From NCBI RefSeq assembly GCF_000717995.1, contig NZ_JODM01000043.1, positions 1-36,204 on the forward strand: a DNA stretch of 36,204 bases, read 5' to 3'. The notes beneath the pieces are model-generated. The model was not told the DNA's origin, did not search any database, and saw nothing but the letters and a program-made list of their open reading frames with translations. The translations under genes were made by a program, and so were the position numbers. Positions within the stretch are counted from its first letter, which is position 1; each line of letters begins with the position of its first letter. Positions 1 to 9,062 of this stretch are shown piece by piece. This DNA comes from Streptomyces violaceorubidus. Lineage in GTDB: Bacteria > Actinomycetota > Actinomycetes > Streptomycetales > Streptomycetaceae.

Positions 1-508
1 GCGCCTCGTAGGCCATGGCGGGGCCGAGGTCGGAGCCGCCGATGCCGATGTTGACGACGTTGCGGATGCGCCTGCCGGTGTGGCCGGTCCACTCGCCGGA
101 GCGGACCCGGCCGGCGAAGTCGGCCATCTTGTCGAGCACGGCGTGCACCCCGGGGACGACGTTCTCGCCGTCGACCTCGATCACCGCGTCCCGCGGGGCG
201 CGCAGCGCGGTGTGCAGCACCGCCCGGTCCTCGGTGATGTTGATGCGCTCACCGCGGAACATCGCGTCGCGCAGACCGAACACGTCGGTCGCGGCGGCCA
301 GCTCCTGGAGCAGGGCGAGCGTCTCGTCGGTGACGAGGTGCTTCGAGTAGTCGATGCGCAGGTCGCCGACGCGCACGACGTACCGCTCCGCCCGCCCGGG
401 GTCCTGGGCGAACAGCTCACGCAGGTCCGGGTGGGGCAGTGTGCCCTTGGCGTGGTCCGCGAGCGCGGTCCACTGGGGGCGCTGGTCGAGCTTCGGGGTG
501 TCAGACAT
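1..508 (-). CDS. pgi: Glucose-6-phosphate isomerase, N-terminal part (runs off the window)
   Basis: Interconverts glucose-6-phosphate and fructose-6-phosphate in the cytosol. Only the first 169 codons are present; the gene continues beyond the left edge. The protein begins [13 protein letters not shown] and has the early Pgi features: a [15 protein letters not shown] stretch near residues 52-66, [20 protein letters not shown], and the sugar-phosphate-binding [11 protein letters not shown] motif close to the truncated end. Its ATG overlaps the opcA stop by 8 nt (ATGTCTGA), so it is probably translationally coupled as the last visible gene of the tkt-tal-zwf-opcA operon. Recruitment of pgi to this operon allows carbon to cycle back into the oxidative pentose-phosphate branch. 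Family assignment is secure; completeness cannot be judged. Confidence 0.95.
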   Translation of the reverse strand, partial: MSDTPKLDQRPQWTALADHAKGTLPHPDLRELFAQDPGRAERYVVRVGDLRIDYSKHLVTDETLALLQELAAATDVFGLRDAMFRGERINITEDRAVLHTALRAPRDAVIEVDGENVVPGVHAVLDKMADFAGRVRSGEWTGHTGRRIRNVVNIGIGGSDLGPAMAYEA

Positions 509-1436
509 GGACGGGGGTCTCCTTGCCGGCCTCGCCGCGCAGGGCGACGGCGTACATCTCGTCGGCGTCGAGGCGCCTGAGCTCCTCGGCGATGAGTTCG
601 GAGGTGGGGCGCACCTTCAGGGCGACGGAGCGCGGGGGCTGACCGGGCAGGGTCATCGTGGCGAGCGGGCCCTCCGGGCGGTCGACGACGATCTCGCCGC
701 CCGCCGTGCCCAGCCGGACGGCGGTGACGACCGGCCCGGCGGTGACCACGCGCTCCACCCGGACGGCCAGCCGGGCCTCCAGCCAGCGGGCCAGCAGCTC
801 GGCGGCCGGGTTGTCCGCCTCGGCCTCCACCACCGCGGAGGTCACCGGCACCCGGGCCTGGTCCAGGGCCGCGGCCAGCATGGAACGCCACAGCGTCAGC
901 CGGGTCCAGGCCAGGTCGGTGTCGCCGGGCGCGTAGGCGCGCACCCGGCGCTCCAGGACCTCCATCGGCCGCTCGACCGTGTAGAGGTCGGTGATCCGGC
1001 GCTGGGCCAGCGCGCCCAGCGGGTCCTTGGCGGGGTTGTCCGGCGCCTGGACGGGCCACCACACGACGACCGGCGCGTCCGGGAGCAGCAGGGGCAGCAC
1101 CACCGAGTCGGCGTGCTCGGACACCTCCCCGTACATGCGCAGGACGACGGTCTCGCCGGTCCCGGCCTCCGAGCCGACCCTGACCTCGGCGTCGAGGTGC
1201 GAGCGGGTGCGGTCGCGCAGGTTGCGGGGGTGGCGCTTGATGACGACCAGGGTGCGCGAGGGGTGCTCGTGCGAGGCCTCCTCGGCCGCCTTGGTCGCGT
1301 CGTAGGCGTTCTCCTCGTCGGTGACGATGACCAGCGTGAGCACCATGCCCACGGCCGGGGTGCCGATGGCCCGGCGGCCCTGCACCAACGCCTTGTTGAT
1401 CTTGCTTGCCGTGGTGTCGGTCAGGTCGATCCTCAT
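501..1436 (-). CDS. opcA: OpcA, glucose-6-phosphate dehydrogenase assembly/activating protein
   Basis: 311 residues, the usual size of actinobacterial OpcA, which is needed for active, correctly assembled G6PDH (Zwf) in cyanobacteria and actinobacteria. The sequence [17 protein letters not shown] at the start, the [12 protein letters not shown] segment, the tryptophan-rich [10 protein letters not shown] segment and the late [20 protein letters not shown] are typical. The ATG overlaps the zwf stop as ATGA, and the stop overlaps the pgi start, so it sits mid-operon. The gene itself looks intact although its partner zwf immediately upstream is frameshifted; if this zwf is dead, OpcA could only serve a second Zwf elsewhere in the genome. 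Name is secure; that consequence is inference. Confidence 0.95.
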   Translation of the reverse strand: MRIDLTDTTASKINKALVQGRRAIGTPAVGMVLTLVIVTDEENAYDATKAAEEASHEHPSRTLVVIKRHPRNLRDRTRSHLDAEVRVGSEAGTGETVVLRMYGEVSEHADSVVLPLLLPDAPVVVWWPVQAPDNPAKDPLGALAQRRITDLYTVERPMEVLERRVRAYAPGDTDLAWTRLTLWRSMLAAALDQARVPVTSAVVEAEADNPAAELLARWLEARLAVRVERVVTAGPVVTAVRLGTAGGEIVVDRPEGPLATMTLPGQPPRSVALKVRPTSELIAEELRRLDADEMYAVALRGEAGKETPVHV

Positions 1437-3084
1437 GGCCTGCGCCAGCTCCGTCCGTCTCGTGCGAGCATCTCGTCGGCTTCCCGCGGTCCCCAGCCGC
1501 CCGACGCGTACTGCGCGGGCTTGTCGTGCGAGGCCCAGTACTCCTCGATCGGGTCGAGGACCCGCCAGGACTCTTCCACCTCCTGGTGGCGCGGGAACAG
1601 GTTGGCGTCCCCCAGAAGGACGTCCAGGATCAGCCGTTCGTACGCCTCGGGGCTGGACTCGGTGAAGGACTCGCCGTAGGCGAAGTCCATGGACACGTCC
1701 CGGATCTCCATCGACGTGCCCGGCACCTTGGAGCCGAAGCGCACCGTCATGCCCTCGTCGGGCTGGACGCGGATGACGATGGCGTTCTCGCCCAGCTCTT
1801 CCGTCGCGGTGGAGTCGAAGGGGGAGTGCGGGGCCCGCTGGAAGACGACCGCGATCTCCGTGACCCGGCGGCCGAGACGCTTGCCGGTGCGCAGGTAGAA
1901 GGGGACGCCCGCCCGCGCACCGTGTGCTCGCCCAGGTCGTCGGGCAGCCGCACGGCCCGCAGCACCTTCAGCTTCTCCGTGAGCAGCGACCGCGCGTCGA
2001 AGGCGGCCGGCTCCTCCATGGCGGTGAGGGCCATCAGCTGGAGCAGGTGGTTCTGGATGACGTCGCGGGCGGCGCCGATGCCGTCGTAGTAGCCCGCCCG
2101 GCCGCCGATGCCGATGTCCTCGGCCATCGTGATCTGCACGTGGTCGACGTAGGACCGGTTCCAGATCGGCTCGTACATCTGGTTGGCGAAGCGCAGCGCC
2201 AGGATGTTCTGGACGGTCTCCTTGCCCAGGTAGTGGTCGATGCGGAAGACCTGCTCCGGGTCGAAGACCTCGTGCACCAGCGCGTTCAGCTCGCGGGCGC
2301 TGTCCAGGTCGTGGCCGAAGGGCTTCTCGATCACCGCACGGCGCCAGGAGCCCTTGGGTGCGTCGGTCAGGCCGTGCTTCTTGAGCTGCTGGACGACCTT
2401 CGGGAAGAACTTCGGCGGTACCGAGAGGTAGAAGGCGTAGTTGCCGCTGGTGCCGCGGGAGGCGTCCAGCTCCTCGACGGCCTTGCGCAGCTGTTCGAAG
2501 GCGTCGTCGTCGTCGAAGTCGCCGGGGATGAAGCGCATGCCCTCCGTGAGTTGCTGCCAGACCTCCTCGCGGAAGGGGGTGCGCGCGTGCTCCTTGACCG
2601 CGTCGTGCACGACCTCGGCGAAGTCCTGGTGCTCCCAGTCCCGGCGGGCGAAGCCGACCAGCGAGAAGCCCGGCGGCAGCAGGCCGCGGTTGGCCAGGTC
2701 GTAGACGGCCGGCATCAGCTTGCGGCGGGACAGGTCGCCGGTGACGCCGAAGATGACCAGTCCGGACGGGCCCGCGATACGGGGCAGACGGCGGTCCTGG
2801 GGATCGCGCAGCGGGTTGCTCCAGTCGAGCGGTGCCACCGGCTCCACGGCCTGGCCGGCCGCACCCCCGCCCTTCGTCCCCTTGGCGGCGCGGGCCGACC
2901 CGGTCCTCTTCGCGGCTCGGGGGGACCCGGCGGGCCCGGCCGTCTTCGCCGACCCGGCGGCGCGGGCCTCCTCGGCCGCCTGGGCGTGCAGCGGTCCTGC
3001 CGCGTCCTGGGCCGTCCGGGTCTCCTTGGCCTCCTTCGTCGCCTTGGTCTCCCGGACCGTCGTAGCGGGAAGCTCCTCGCTCAT
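1433..3084 (-). pseudogene. zwf: Glucose-6-phosphate dehydrogenase, disrupted by internal deletion and frameshift
   Basis: Oxidises glucose-6-phosphate to 6-phosphogluconolactone with NADP+. The first about 388 codons (ATG 3084, ATGA overlap with tal) encode a good Zwf N-terminus: GVTGDLSRRKL nucleotide-binding motif, EKPFGHDL, and catalytic RIDHYLGKE. After HTVRG, near 1909-1916, the reading frame fails; the C-terminal half (AGVPFYLRTGKRLGRR to the end) continues in another frame to the stop at 1433. Between these points family members have roughly 40 more residues (a QYxAxWQGGEKVxGY-type segment up to NNRRW), absent here. GCGGGC-type microhomology lies at the junction, fitting a short-repeat deletion. 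The N-terminus carries an unusual about 85-residue Ala/Lys/Thr-rich low-complexity extension before PLDWSNPLRDP. It is either a true pseudogene or an assembly error; I favour a real deletion because missing sequence plus frameshift is more than a one-base error. Confidence 0.85.
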
Positions 3085-4226
3085 TCCCCGTCAACTCCCT
3101 TGCTGTCGAGGGACTTCGTCACGGCGGCGAGCAGGTCGTCCCAGGCCGCCTCGAACTTCGCCACGCCCTCCTGCTCCAACTGCTCCACCACCTCGTCGTA
3201 CGACACGCCGAGCCGCTCCACCGCCGCGAGATCGGCCCGGGCCTGGGCGTACCCGCTGGTGACCGTGTCACCCCGTACGTCACCATGATCGGCGGCGGCG
3301 TCCAGGGTGGCCTCCGGCATCGTGTTCACGGTGCCGGGAGCGACCAGCTCCTCCACGTACAGGGTGTCCCGGAATGCCGGGTCCTTCACACCGGTGGACG
3401 CCCACAGGGGGCGCTGCGGGTTGGCGCGGGCCCCCGCGAGGGCGGTGAAGCGGTCGCCCGCGAAGACGTTCTCGTACGCCTCGTAGGCCAGTCGCGCGTT
3501 GGCCAGCGCGGCCTTTCCGCGCAGCGCGAGCGCCTCGTCCGTGGCGAGGAGCGACAGACGCTTGTCGATCTCGCTGTCGACGCGGGAGACGAAGAACGAG
3601 GCGACCGAGTGGATGCCGGCCAGGTCGATCCCGGCCGCCTGCGCCTTCTCCAGACCGGCGAGGTAGGCGTCCATGACCTCGCGGTAGCGCTCCAGGGAGA
3701 AGATCAGGGTGACGTTGACGCTGATGCCGGCGCCGATGACCTCGGTGATCGCCGGGAGGCCGGCCTTCGTCGCCGGGATCTTGATCATCACGTTGGGGCG
3801 GTCGACCAGCCAGGCCAGCTGGCGCGCCTCGGCGACGGTGGCCCGGGTGTCGTGGGCGAGCCGGGGGTCGACCTCGATGGAGACCCGGCCGTCGCGCCCG
3901 CCGGTGGCGTCGTACACCTCGCGCAGCACGTCGGCGGCGGCGCGGACGTCGGCGGTGGTCATCATCCGGACCGCCTCGTCGACGGTGACCCCCCGGGTCG
4001 CCAGGTCGGCGAGCTGCTCCTCGTAGCCCTCGCCGGAGCCTATGGCGGCCTGGAAGATCGACGGGTTGGTGGTGACGCCGACGACGTTCTTCGTCCTGAT
4101 CAGTTCGGCGAGGTTGCCGGACTCGATGCGCCGCCGCGACAGGTCGTCGAGCCAGACGGACACGCCCTGGTCGGCCAGGCGCTGCAATGCTCCCGCGGAG
4201 GCGGTTGCTTCGGTCACAGTGATCAT
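3081..4226 (-). CDS. tal: Transaldolase
   Basis: 381 residues; transfers a dihydroxyacetone unit between sugar phosphates in the non-oxidative pentose-phosphate pathway through a Schiff-base lysine. Seen: [15 protein letters not shown] near the start, [11 protein letters not shown] (residues 48-58), the Schiff-base lysine in MIKIPATK (Lys149), [12 protein letters not shown], and [12 protein letters not shown]. The length fits the long actinobacterial transaldolase class. I start at ATG 4226 because an AGAAAGAGAAG purine stretch lies immediately upstream; the open frame continues far above it only as a GC-rich artefact. The stop overlaps the zwf start (ATGA). A gap of about 41 nt separates it from tkt, the only non-overlapping junction of the operon. 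Confidence 0.96.
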   Translation of the reverse strand: MITVTEATASAGALQRLADQGVSVWLDDLSRRRIESGNLAELIRTKNVVGVTTNPSIFQAAIGSGEGYEEQLADLATRGVTVDEAVRMMTTADVRAAADVLREVYDATGGRDGRVSIEVDPRLAHDTRATVAEARQLAWLVDRPNVMIKIPATKAGLPAITEVIGAGISVNVTLIFSLERYREVMDAYLAGLEKAQAAGIDLAGIHSVASFFVSRVDSEIDKRLSLLATDEALALRGKAALANARLAYEAYENVFAGDRFTALAGARANPQRPLWASTGVKDPAFRDTLYVEELVAPGTVNTMPEATLDAAADHGDVRGDTVTSGYAQARADLAAVERLGVSYDEVVEQLEQEGVAKFEAAWDDLLAAVTKSLDSKGVDGE

Positions 4227-4267
4227 CTTCTCTTTCTGCGATCGGATCGGGAGGGGATCCGGTGGGA

Positions 4268-6364
4268 TCAGCCGCGGGCGGCGGCCAGGGATTCCCGGGC
4301 GGCGGCCACCACATGCCCGGAGGTGAAGCCGAACTCGGTGAACAGGGTCCCGGCGTCGGCGGAGGCGCCGAAGTGCTCCAGGGAGACGATGCGGCCCGCG
4401 TCCCCGACGAACCGGCGCCAGGTCAGGCCGATCCCGGCCTCCACGGCCACCCGGGCCCGCACGGAGGGCGGCAGCACGCTCTCGCGGTACGCGCGGGGCT
4501 GCTCCTCGAACCACTCCACGGACGGCATCGACACCACCCGGGCGGCGGTGCCCTCGGCCTCCAGCGTCTCCCGGGCGGCCATCGCGAGCTGCACCTCGGA
4601 GCCGGTGGCGATCAGGACGACGTCCGGGGCGCCGGTGGAGGCGTCGGCGAGCACGTACCCGCCGCGGGCAGCGCCCGGGTTCGGGGCGTAGGTCGGTACG
4701 CCCTGACGGGTGAGGGCGAGGCCGTGCGGCGCCGGGTGGGTGGAGTGGCGGCGGAGGATCTCCGCCCACACGGTCGCGGTCTCGTTGGCGTCGGCCGGGC
4801 GGACGACGTTGAGGCCGGGGATGGCGCGCAGCGCGGCCAGGTGCTCCACCGGCTGGTGGGTCGGGCCGTCCTCGCCGAGGCCGATCGAGTCGTGCGTCCA
4901 GACGTATGTGACCGGCAGCTGCATCAGCGCGGACATGCGCACCGCGTTGCGCATGTAGTCGGAGAACACCAGGAAGGTGCCGCCGTAGATCCGTGTGTTG
5001 CCGTGCAGGGCGATGCCGTTCATCTCCGCGGCCATGGAGAACTCGCGGATGCCGAAGTGCACGGTGCGGCCGTACGGGTCGGCCCCGGGGAGCGGGTTGC
5101 CCGCGGGCAGGAAGGAGCTGGTGCTGTCGATGGTCGTGTTGTTGGAACCGGCCAGGTCGGCCGAGCCGCCCCACAGTTCGGGCAGCACCGGGCCGAGCGC
5201 CTGGAGGACCTTGCCGGAGGCGGCGCGGGTGGCGACCGCCTTGCCGGTCTCGAACACCGGCAGGGTGTCCTCCCAGCCCTCGGGCAGCCGGCCGGCGACC
5301 ACGCGGTCGAAGAGCGCCGCGCGCTCGGGGGCGGCCTCGCGCCAGGCGGCGATCCGCTTGTCCCAGGCGGCGTGCGCCTCGGCGCCCCGGTCCAGGGCCC
5401 GGCGGGTGTGGGCGAGGACCTCGTCGGCGACCTCGAAGGACCGCTCCGGGTCGAAGCCGAGGACGCGCTTGGTCGCGGCGACCTCCTGCGCACCGAGGGC
5501 GGAGCCGTGGCTGGCCTCGGTGTTCCGCGCGTTCGGGGCGGGCCAGGCGATGATCGTGCGCATCGCGATGATCGACGGGCGTCCGGTCTCGGCCTTCGCC
5601 GCCGTCAGCGCCGCGTGCAGCGCGTGCACGTCCACGTCGCCGTTCTCGGCGGGCTCGACGCGCTGCGTGTGCCAGCCGTACGCCTCGTAGCGCTTGAGCA
5701 CGTCCTCGGAGAACGCGGTCACGGTGTCGCCCTCGATCGAGATGTGGTTGTCGTCGTAGAGGAAGACCAGGTTGCCGAGCTTCTGGTGGCCGGCGAGCGA
5801 GGACGCCTCGGCGGAGACGCCCTCCTGGAGGTCGCCGTCGCTGACGATCGCCCAGACGGTGTGGTCGAAGGGCGACTCGCCCTCGGGGGCCTCGGGATCG
5901 AACAGGCCGCGCTCGTAGCGGGCGGCCATCGCCATGCCCACCGCGTTGGCCACGCCCTGGCCCAGCGGCCCGGTGGTGGTCTCCACGCCCGCCGTGTGCC
6001 CGTACTCCGGGTGGCCCGGCGTCTTGGAGCCGTGCGTGCGGAAGGCCTTCAGGTCCTCCAGCTCCACCTCGTACCCGGCGAGGTGGAGTTGGGTGTAGAG
6101 GGTCAGCGAGGTGTGGCCGGGGGAGAGGACGAAGCGGTCACGGCCGGTCCACTCGGGATCGGCGGGGTCGTGCCGCATCACCTTTTGAAAGATTGTGTAG
6201 GCCGCTGGCGCCAGGGCCATCGCCGTGCCCGGATGACCGTTCCCCACCTTCTGCACCGCGTCGGCCGCGAGAACCCGGGCGGTGTCGACGGCACGCCGGT
6301 CGAGTTCGGTCCATTCGAAGCGGTCCGCGCTGTCCACTGTCTGCTTGCTCGACTGCGTGCTCAT
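4268..6364 (-). CDS. tkt: Transketolase
   Basis: About 698 residues; thiamine-diphosphate enzyme moving two-carbon units between sugar phosphates. First gene of the leftward pentose-phosphate operon. Seen: [45 protein letters not shown], the ThDP/Mg motif [15 protein letters not shown] ending in [10 protein letters not shown], the pyrimidine-domain [38 protein letters not shown], and the C-terminal transketolase domain. I prefer ATG 6364 (MSTQSSKQ), with GAGGA about 11 nt upstream; a TTG six bases earlier (6370) is the alternative. The 157-nt gap to the divergent AraC gene must hold its promoter. Confidence 0.97.
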   Translation of the reverse strand: MSTQSSKQTVDSADRFEWTELDRRAVDTARVLAADAVQKVGNGHPGTAMALAPAAYTIFQKVMRHDPADPEWTGRDRFVLSPGHTSLTLYTQLHLAGYEVELEDLKAFRTHGSKTPGHPEYGHTAGVETTTGPLGQGVANAVGMAMAARYERGLFDPEAPEGESPFDHTVWAIVSDGDLQEGVSAEASSLAGHQKLGNLVFLYDDNHISIEGDTVTAFSEDVLKRYEAYGWHTQRVEPAENGDVDVHALHAALTAAKAETGRPSIIAMRTIIAWPAPNARNTEASHGSALGAQEVAATKRVLGFDPERSFEVADEVLAHTRRALDRGAEAHAAWDKRIAAWREAAPERAALFDRVVAGRLPEGWEDTLPVFETGKAVATRAASGKVLQALGPVLPELWGGSADLAGSNNTTIDSTSSFLPAGNPLPGADPYGRTVHFGIREFSMAAEMNGIALHGNTRIYGGTFLVFSDYMRNAVRMSALMQLPVTYVWTHDSIGLGEDGPTHQPVEHLAALRAIPGLNVVRPADANETATVWAEILRRHSTHPAPHGLALTRQGVPTYAPNPGAARGGYVLADASTGAPDVVLIATGSEVQLAMAARETLEAEGTAARVVSMPSVEWFEEQPRAYRESVLPPSVRARVAVEAGIGLTWRRFVGDAGRIVSLEHFGASADAGTLFTEFGFTSGHVVAAARESLAAARG

Positions 6365-6397
6365 CTTCAAGAAATCCTCGATCGGAGCGGGGTGGCT

Positions 6398-6432
6398 GGT
6401 TCAACGCGTTCAACCTTAAAAGTCTGACTTTT
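6398..6432. promoter_or_regulatory. Candidate operator region between tkt and the AraC gene
   Basis: In the divergent tkt/araC spacer (6365-6521) two symmetric elements stand out. 6398-6415 is GGTT-C-AACGCGTT-C-AACC, an 18-bp palindrome with one central-flank mismatch per arm, which can also be read as two direct heptamers GTTCAAC at 6399 and 6408 (9-bp spacing). 6418-6432 is AAAAGT-CTG-ACTTTT. They lie in the only AT-rich patch of the spacer. They are plausible targets of the adjacent AraC-type protein or of a carbon-flux regulator. No clear -35/-10 pair was recognised. Function is inference. Confidence 0.45.
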
Positions 6433-6521
6433 TGGAGTGAAGGTTGTCCTGTGCCAGCCTGTGGTGAAACTGGGACACGCCCCGGCCGCGGGGCGCAGGG
6501 GCGGGACGGTACGAGGCGGAC

Positions 6522-7427
6522 ATGACGGACGAAAGACGCCAAGGCGGCGGTGACGGGATCAGAACGTTTCCCTTCCCGGTCGATCTCAGCCTCCTCGGAG
6601 TCGGCATGCGGGTCGGTCCCCTGGGCGCCGACCGCACCTGGCACGCGCACGCCCCGCTGCACCGCGTGCACCGCGTCGACTTCCACATCGTCATGCTCCT
6701 CACCGGCGGACCGGTCCGTCACATGATCGACTTCGCCGAGTACGAGGCGTCGGCCGGCGATCTGCTGTGGATCCGTCCCGGACAGGTCCACCGCTTCGCG
6801 CCCGAGGCCGAGTACCGCGGAACGGTGCTCACCATGCAGCCCGGCTTCCTGCCCCCCGCCACCGTGGAGGCCACCGGCCTCTACCGCTACGACCTGCCGC
6901 CCCTGCTCCACCCCGACGAGGCGCGGCTCGCCGGGCTGACGGCGTCGCTCGACCAGTTGCGGCGCGAGTACGAGGACGCCACCACCCTCCCGCTGAGCCT
7001 GCACACCGCCGTACTGCGCCACACGCTCTCCGCGTTCCTGCTGCGCCTCGCCCATCTCGCGGCCGGCTCCGCCCACGCGGCGCGTCAGGGGCGGGCCGAG
7101 GCACCGGGGGACAGCACCTTCACCCTCTTCCGGGACGCGGTCGAGCGGGGCTTCGCCACCAACCACAGCGTCAGCGCCTACGCCGACGCCCTCGGTTACT
7201 CCCGCCGCACCCTGGTCCGCGCGGTGCGCGCCGCCACCGGCGAGACGCCCAAGGGATTCATCGACAAACGCGTCGTCCTGGAGGCCAAGCGGCTCCTGGC
7301 CCACACCGAGATGCCGATCGGCCGGGTCGGCGCGGCGGTCGGCTTCCCCGACGCGGCGAACTTCTCCAAGTTCTTCCAGCAGCACACCGACCAGACGCCG
7401 GCGGCCTTCCGGGCGGAACTGCGCTGA
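6522..7427 (+). CDS. AraC-family transcriptional regulator
   Basis: 301 residues. N-terminal half is a cupin-like sensing domain (HIVMLLTGGPVRHMIDFAEYEASAGDLLWIRPGQVHRF, shown in part, with the RPGQVHRF cupin strand), followed by an AraC double helix-turn-helix over about residues 205-298: SVSAYADALGYSRRTLVRAV, then EMPIGRVGAAVGFPDAANF and SKFFQQHTDQTPAAFR, the classic second-HTH tail. ATG 6522 has GAGG 5 nt upstream. It is divergent from the tkt operon, so the pentose-phosphate genes and itself are the obvious candidate targets; the effector is unknown. A strong terminator follows the stop. Confidence 0.92.
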   Translation: MTDERRQGGGDGIRTFPFPVDLSLLGVGMRVGPLGADRTWHAHAPLHRVHRVDFHIVMLLTGGPVRHMIDFAEYEASAGDLLWIRPGQVHRFAPEAEYRGTVLTMQPGFLPPATVEATGLYRYDLPPLLHPDEARLAGLTASLDQLRREYEDATTLPLSLHTAVLRHTLSAFLLRLAHLAAGSAHAARQGRAEAPGDSTFTLFRDAVERGFATNHSVSAYADALGYSRRTLVRAVRAATGETPKGFIDKRVVLEAKRLLAHTEMPIGRVGAAVGFPDAANFSKFFQQHTDQTPAAFRAELR

Positions 7428-7444
7428 GGCACCCCGGCACGGCA

Positions 7445-7483
7445 GGGCGAAGGGGCTCCACGGCGCGTGGAGCCCCTTCGCCC
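7445..7483 (+). terminator. Strong hairpin terminator after the AraC gene
   Basis: Perfect 18-bp inverted repeat (7445-7462 and 7466-7483) starting GGGCGAAGGGGCTCC around a 3-nt loop. No T tract follows, as is usual in Streptomyces. It could also terminate leftward transcripts arriving from the CBM relic side. Confidence 0.85.
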
Positions 7484-7506
7484 TCCTGTGGGGGGACGGT
7501 TGCGGC

Positions 7507-7611
7507 TCAGCGGCCGAAGCTGAACCAGTTCACGTTGACGAAGTCGGCGCTCTGACCGCTGGTGAAGGTCAGGTACACGTCGTGGGTGCCCGTCACCGGG
7601 CCGAGGGTAGG
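7507..7611 (-). pseudogene. Relic: C-terminal end of a carbohydrate-binding-module (CBM6/35-like) protein
   Basis: Too short to be a called gene. The minus strand reads PTLGPVTGTHDVYLTFTS, then GQSADFVNVNWFSFGR and a TGA stop at 7507-7509. The pattern G-x-H-x-(V/L)-Y-L-x-F then F-V-N-(V/L)-x-W-F-x-F is the last pair of beta strands of CBM6/CBM35-type modules that end many secreted Streptomyces glycosyl hydrolases. Nothing homologous is visible upstream (beyond about 7611 the frame loses similarity and runs into the GH4 leader). I read it as the 3' stump of a deleted secreted carbohydrase gene. Confidence 0.7.
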
Positions 7612-7724
7612 TGCCCGACCGGCCGCTGCACAGAGGGGAGAGAGGGTGCACGCGCCGGGGCGTTGGGCCGTGCCATGATCGGCGCCGGACGCAAGTGCGG
7701 CGCGGGCGAGGGAAGGGTGCGGAC

Positions 7725-9062
7725 GTGAGGCTGGCGATGCTGGGCGGCGGCGGATTCCGGGTGCCGCTCGTGTACGGGGCGCTCCTCGGGGACCGCGCCC
7801 AGGGACGGGTGAGCGACGTCGTCCTGCACGACGTGGACCCGGCCCGGCTGACGGCGGTCACCCGGGTGCTGGCTGAGCAGGCGGCCGGGGTGCCCGACGC
7901 GCCGGCCGTCACCGCCACGACCGACCTCGACGAAGCGCTGCGCGGCGCCGACTTCGTCTTCTCCGCGATCCGCGTCGGCGGCCTCCAGGGACGCGCCGAC
8001 GACGAACGGGTGGCGCTCGCCGAGGGCGTCCTCGGCCAGGAGACGGTCGGCGCGGGCGGCATCGCGTACGGGCTGCGGACCGTCCCGGTCGCCGTCGACA
8101 TCGCCCGCCGGGTGTCCCGGCTGGCGCCGGACGCCTGGGTCATCAACTTCACCAACCCGGCGGGACTGGTCACCGAGGCCATGTCCCGCCACCTCGGCGA
8201 CCGGGTCATCGGCATCTGCGACTCGCCGGTCGGGCTCGGCCGGCGGGTGGCCCGCGTGCTGGGCGCCGACCCGGACCGCGCCTTCGTCGACTACGTCGGC
8301 CTCAACCACCTCGGCTGGCTGCGCGGCCTGCGCGTCGGCGGACGCGACGAGCTCCCGCGACTGCTCGCCGACCCGGAGCTGCTCGCATCCTTCGAGGAGG
8401 GCCGCCTCTTCGGCCCCGCATGGCTGCGCTCCCTCGGCGCGGTCCCCAACGAGTACCTGCACTACTACTACTTCAACCGGGAAACTGTCCGCGCCTACCA
8501 GGAGGCCGACCGTACCCGCGGCGCGTTCCTGCGCGACCAGCAGGCCCGCTTCTACGACGAGATGTGCCGCCCCGACGCCCCGGCCCTGGCCACCTGGGAC
8601 CGCACCCGCGCCGAACGCGAGGCCACCTACATGGCCGAGAACCGCGAGACGGCGGGCGCGGGCGAACGCGAGGCCGAGGACCTGTCCGGCGGCTACGAGA
8701 AGGTGGCGCTCGCGCTGATGCGCGCCGTCGCCCGCGACGAACGCACCACCCTGATCCTCAACGTCCGCAACCGCGGCACGCTGTCCGTCCTCGACCACGA
8801 CGCGGTGATCGAGGTCCCCTGCCTGGTCGACGCGAACGGCGCCCACCCGGTGGCCGTCGACCCGCTCCCGGACCACGCCACCGGCCTGGTCTGCGCGGTC
8901 AAGGCCGTCGAGCGCGACGTCCTGACCGCGGCCGGGACCGGTTCGCGCGCGGCCGCGGTACGGGCCTTCGCCCTGCACCCCCTCGTCGACTCGGTCGACG
9001 TCGCCCACCGCCTCGTCGACGGCTACCGGGCGGTGCACCCGGGTCTGGCCTACCTCAGGTGA
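7725..9062 (+). CDS. Glycoside hydrolase family 4 enzyme (6-phospho-beta-glucosidase-like)
   Basis: 445 residues. GH4 enzymes hydrolyse (6-phospho)glycosides by an NAD+- and Mn2+-dependent oxidation/elimination mechanism in the cytosol. Seen: N-terminal Rossmann GGGGFRVP (about residues 6-13), FSAIRVGGLQGRADDE, the substrate/metal segment NFTNPAGLVTEA followed by ICDSPVGLGRR (metal Cys), the second metal ligand in GLNHLGWLRGL (His), and NEYLHYYYFNRE. GTG 7725 is chosen because GGGAAGG precedes it by about 8 nt and the Rossmann motif then begins at residue 1; the frame is open further upstream without homology. Subfamily (6-phospho-beta- rather than alpha-glucosidase) is by overall resemblance. 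The 3' end overlaps the convergent ATP-grasp gene by 8 nt. No PTS genes are adjacent. Confidence 0.9.
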   Translation: MRLAMLGGGGFRVPLVYGALLGDRAQGRVSDVVLHDVDPARLTAVTRVLAEQAAGVPDAPAVTATTDLDEALRGADFVFSAIRVGGLQGRADDERVALAEGVLGQETVGAGGIAYGLRTVPVAVDIARRVSRLAPDAWVINFTNPAGLVTEAMSRHLGDRVIGICDSPVGLGRRVARVLGADPDRAFVDYVGLNHLGWLRGLRVGGRDELPRLLADPELLASFEEGRLFGPAWLRSLGAVPNEYLHYYYFNRETVRAYQEADRTRGAFLRDQQARFYDEMCRPDAPALATWDRTRAEREATYMAENRETAGAGEREAEDLSGGYEKVALALMRAVARDERTTLILNVRNRGTLSVLDHDAVIEVPCLVDANGAHPVAVDPLPDHATGLVCAVKAVERDVLTAAGTGSRAAAVRAFALHPLVDSVDVAHRLVDGYRAVHPGLAYLR

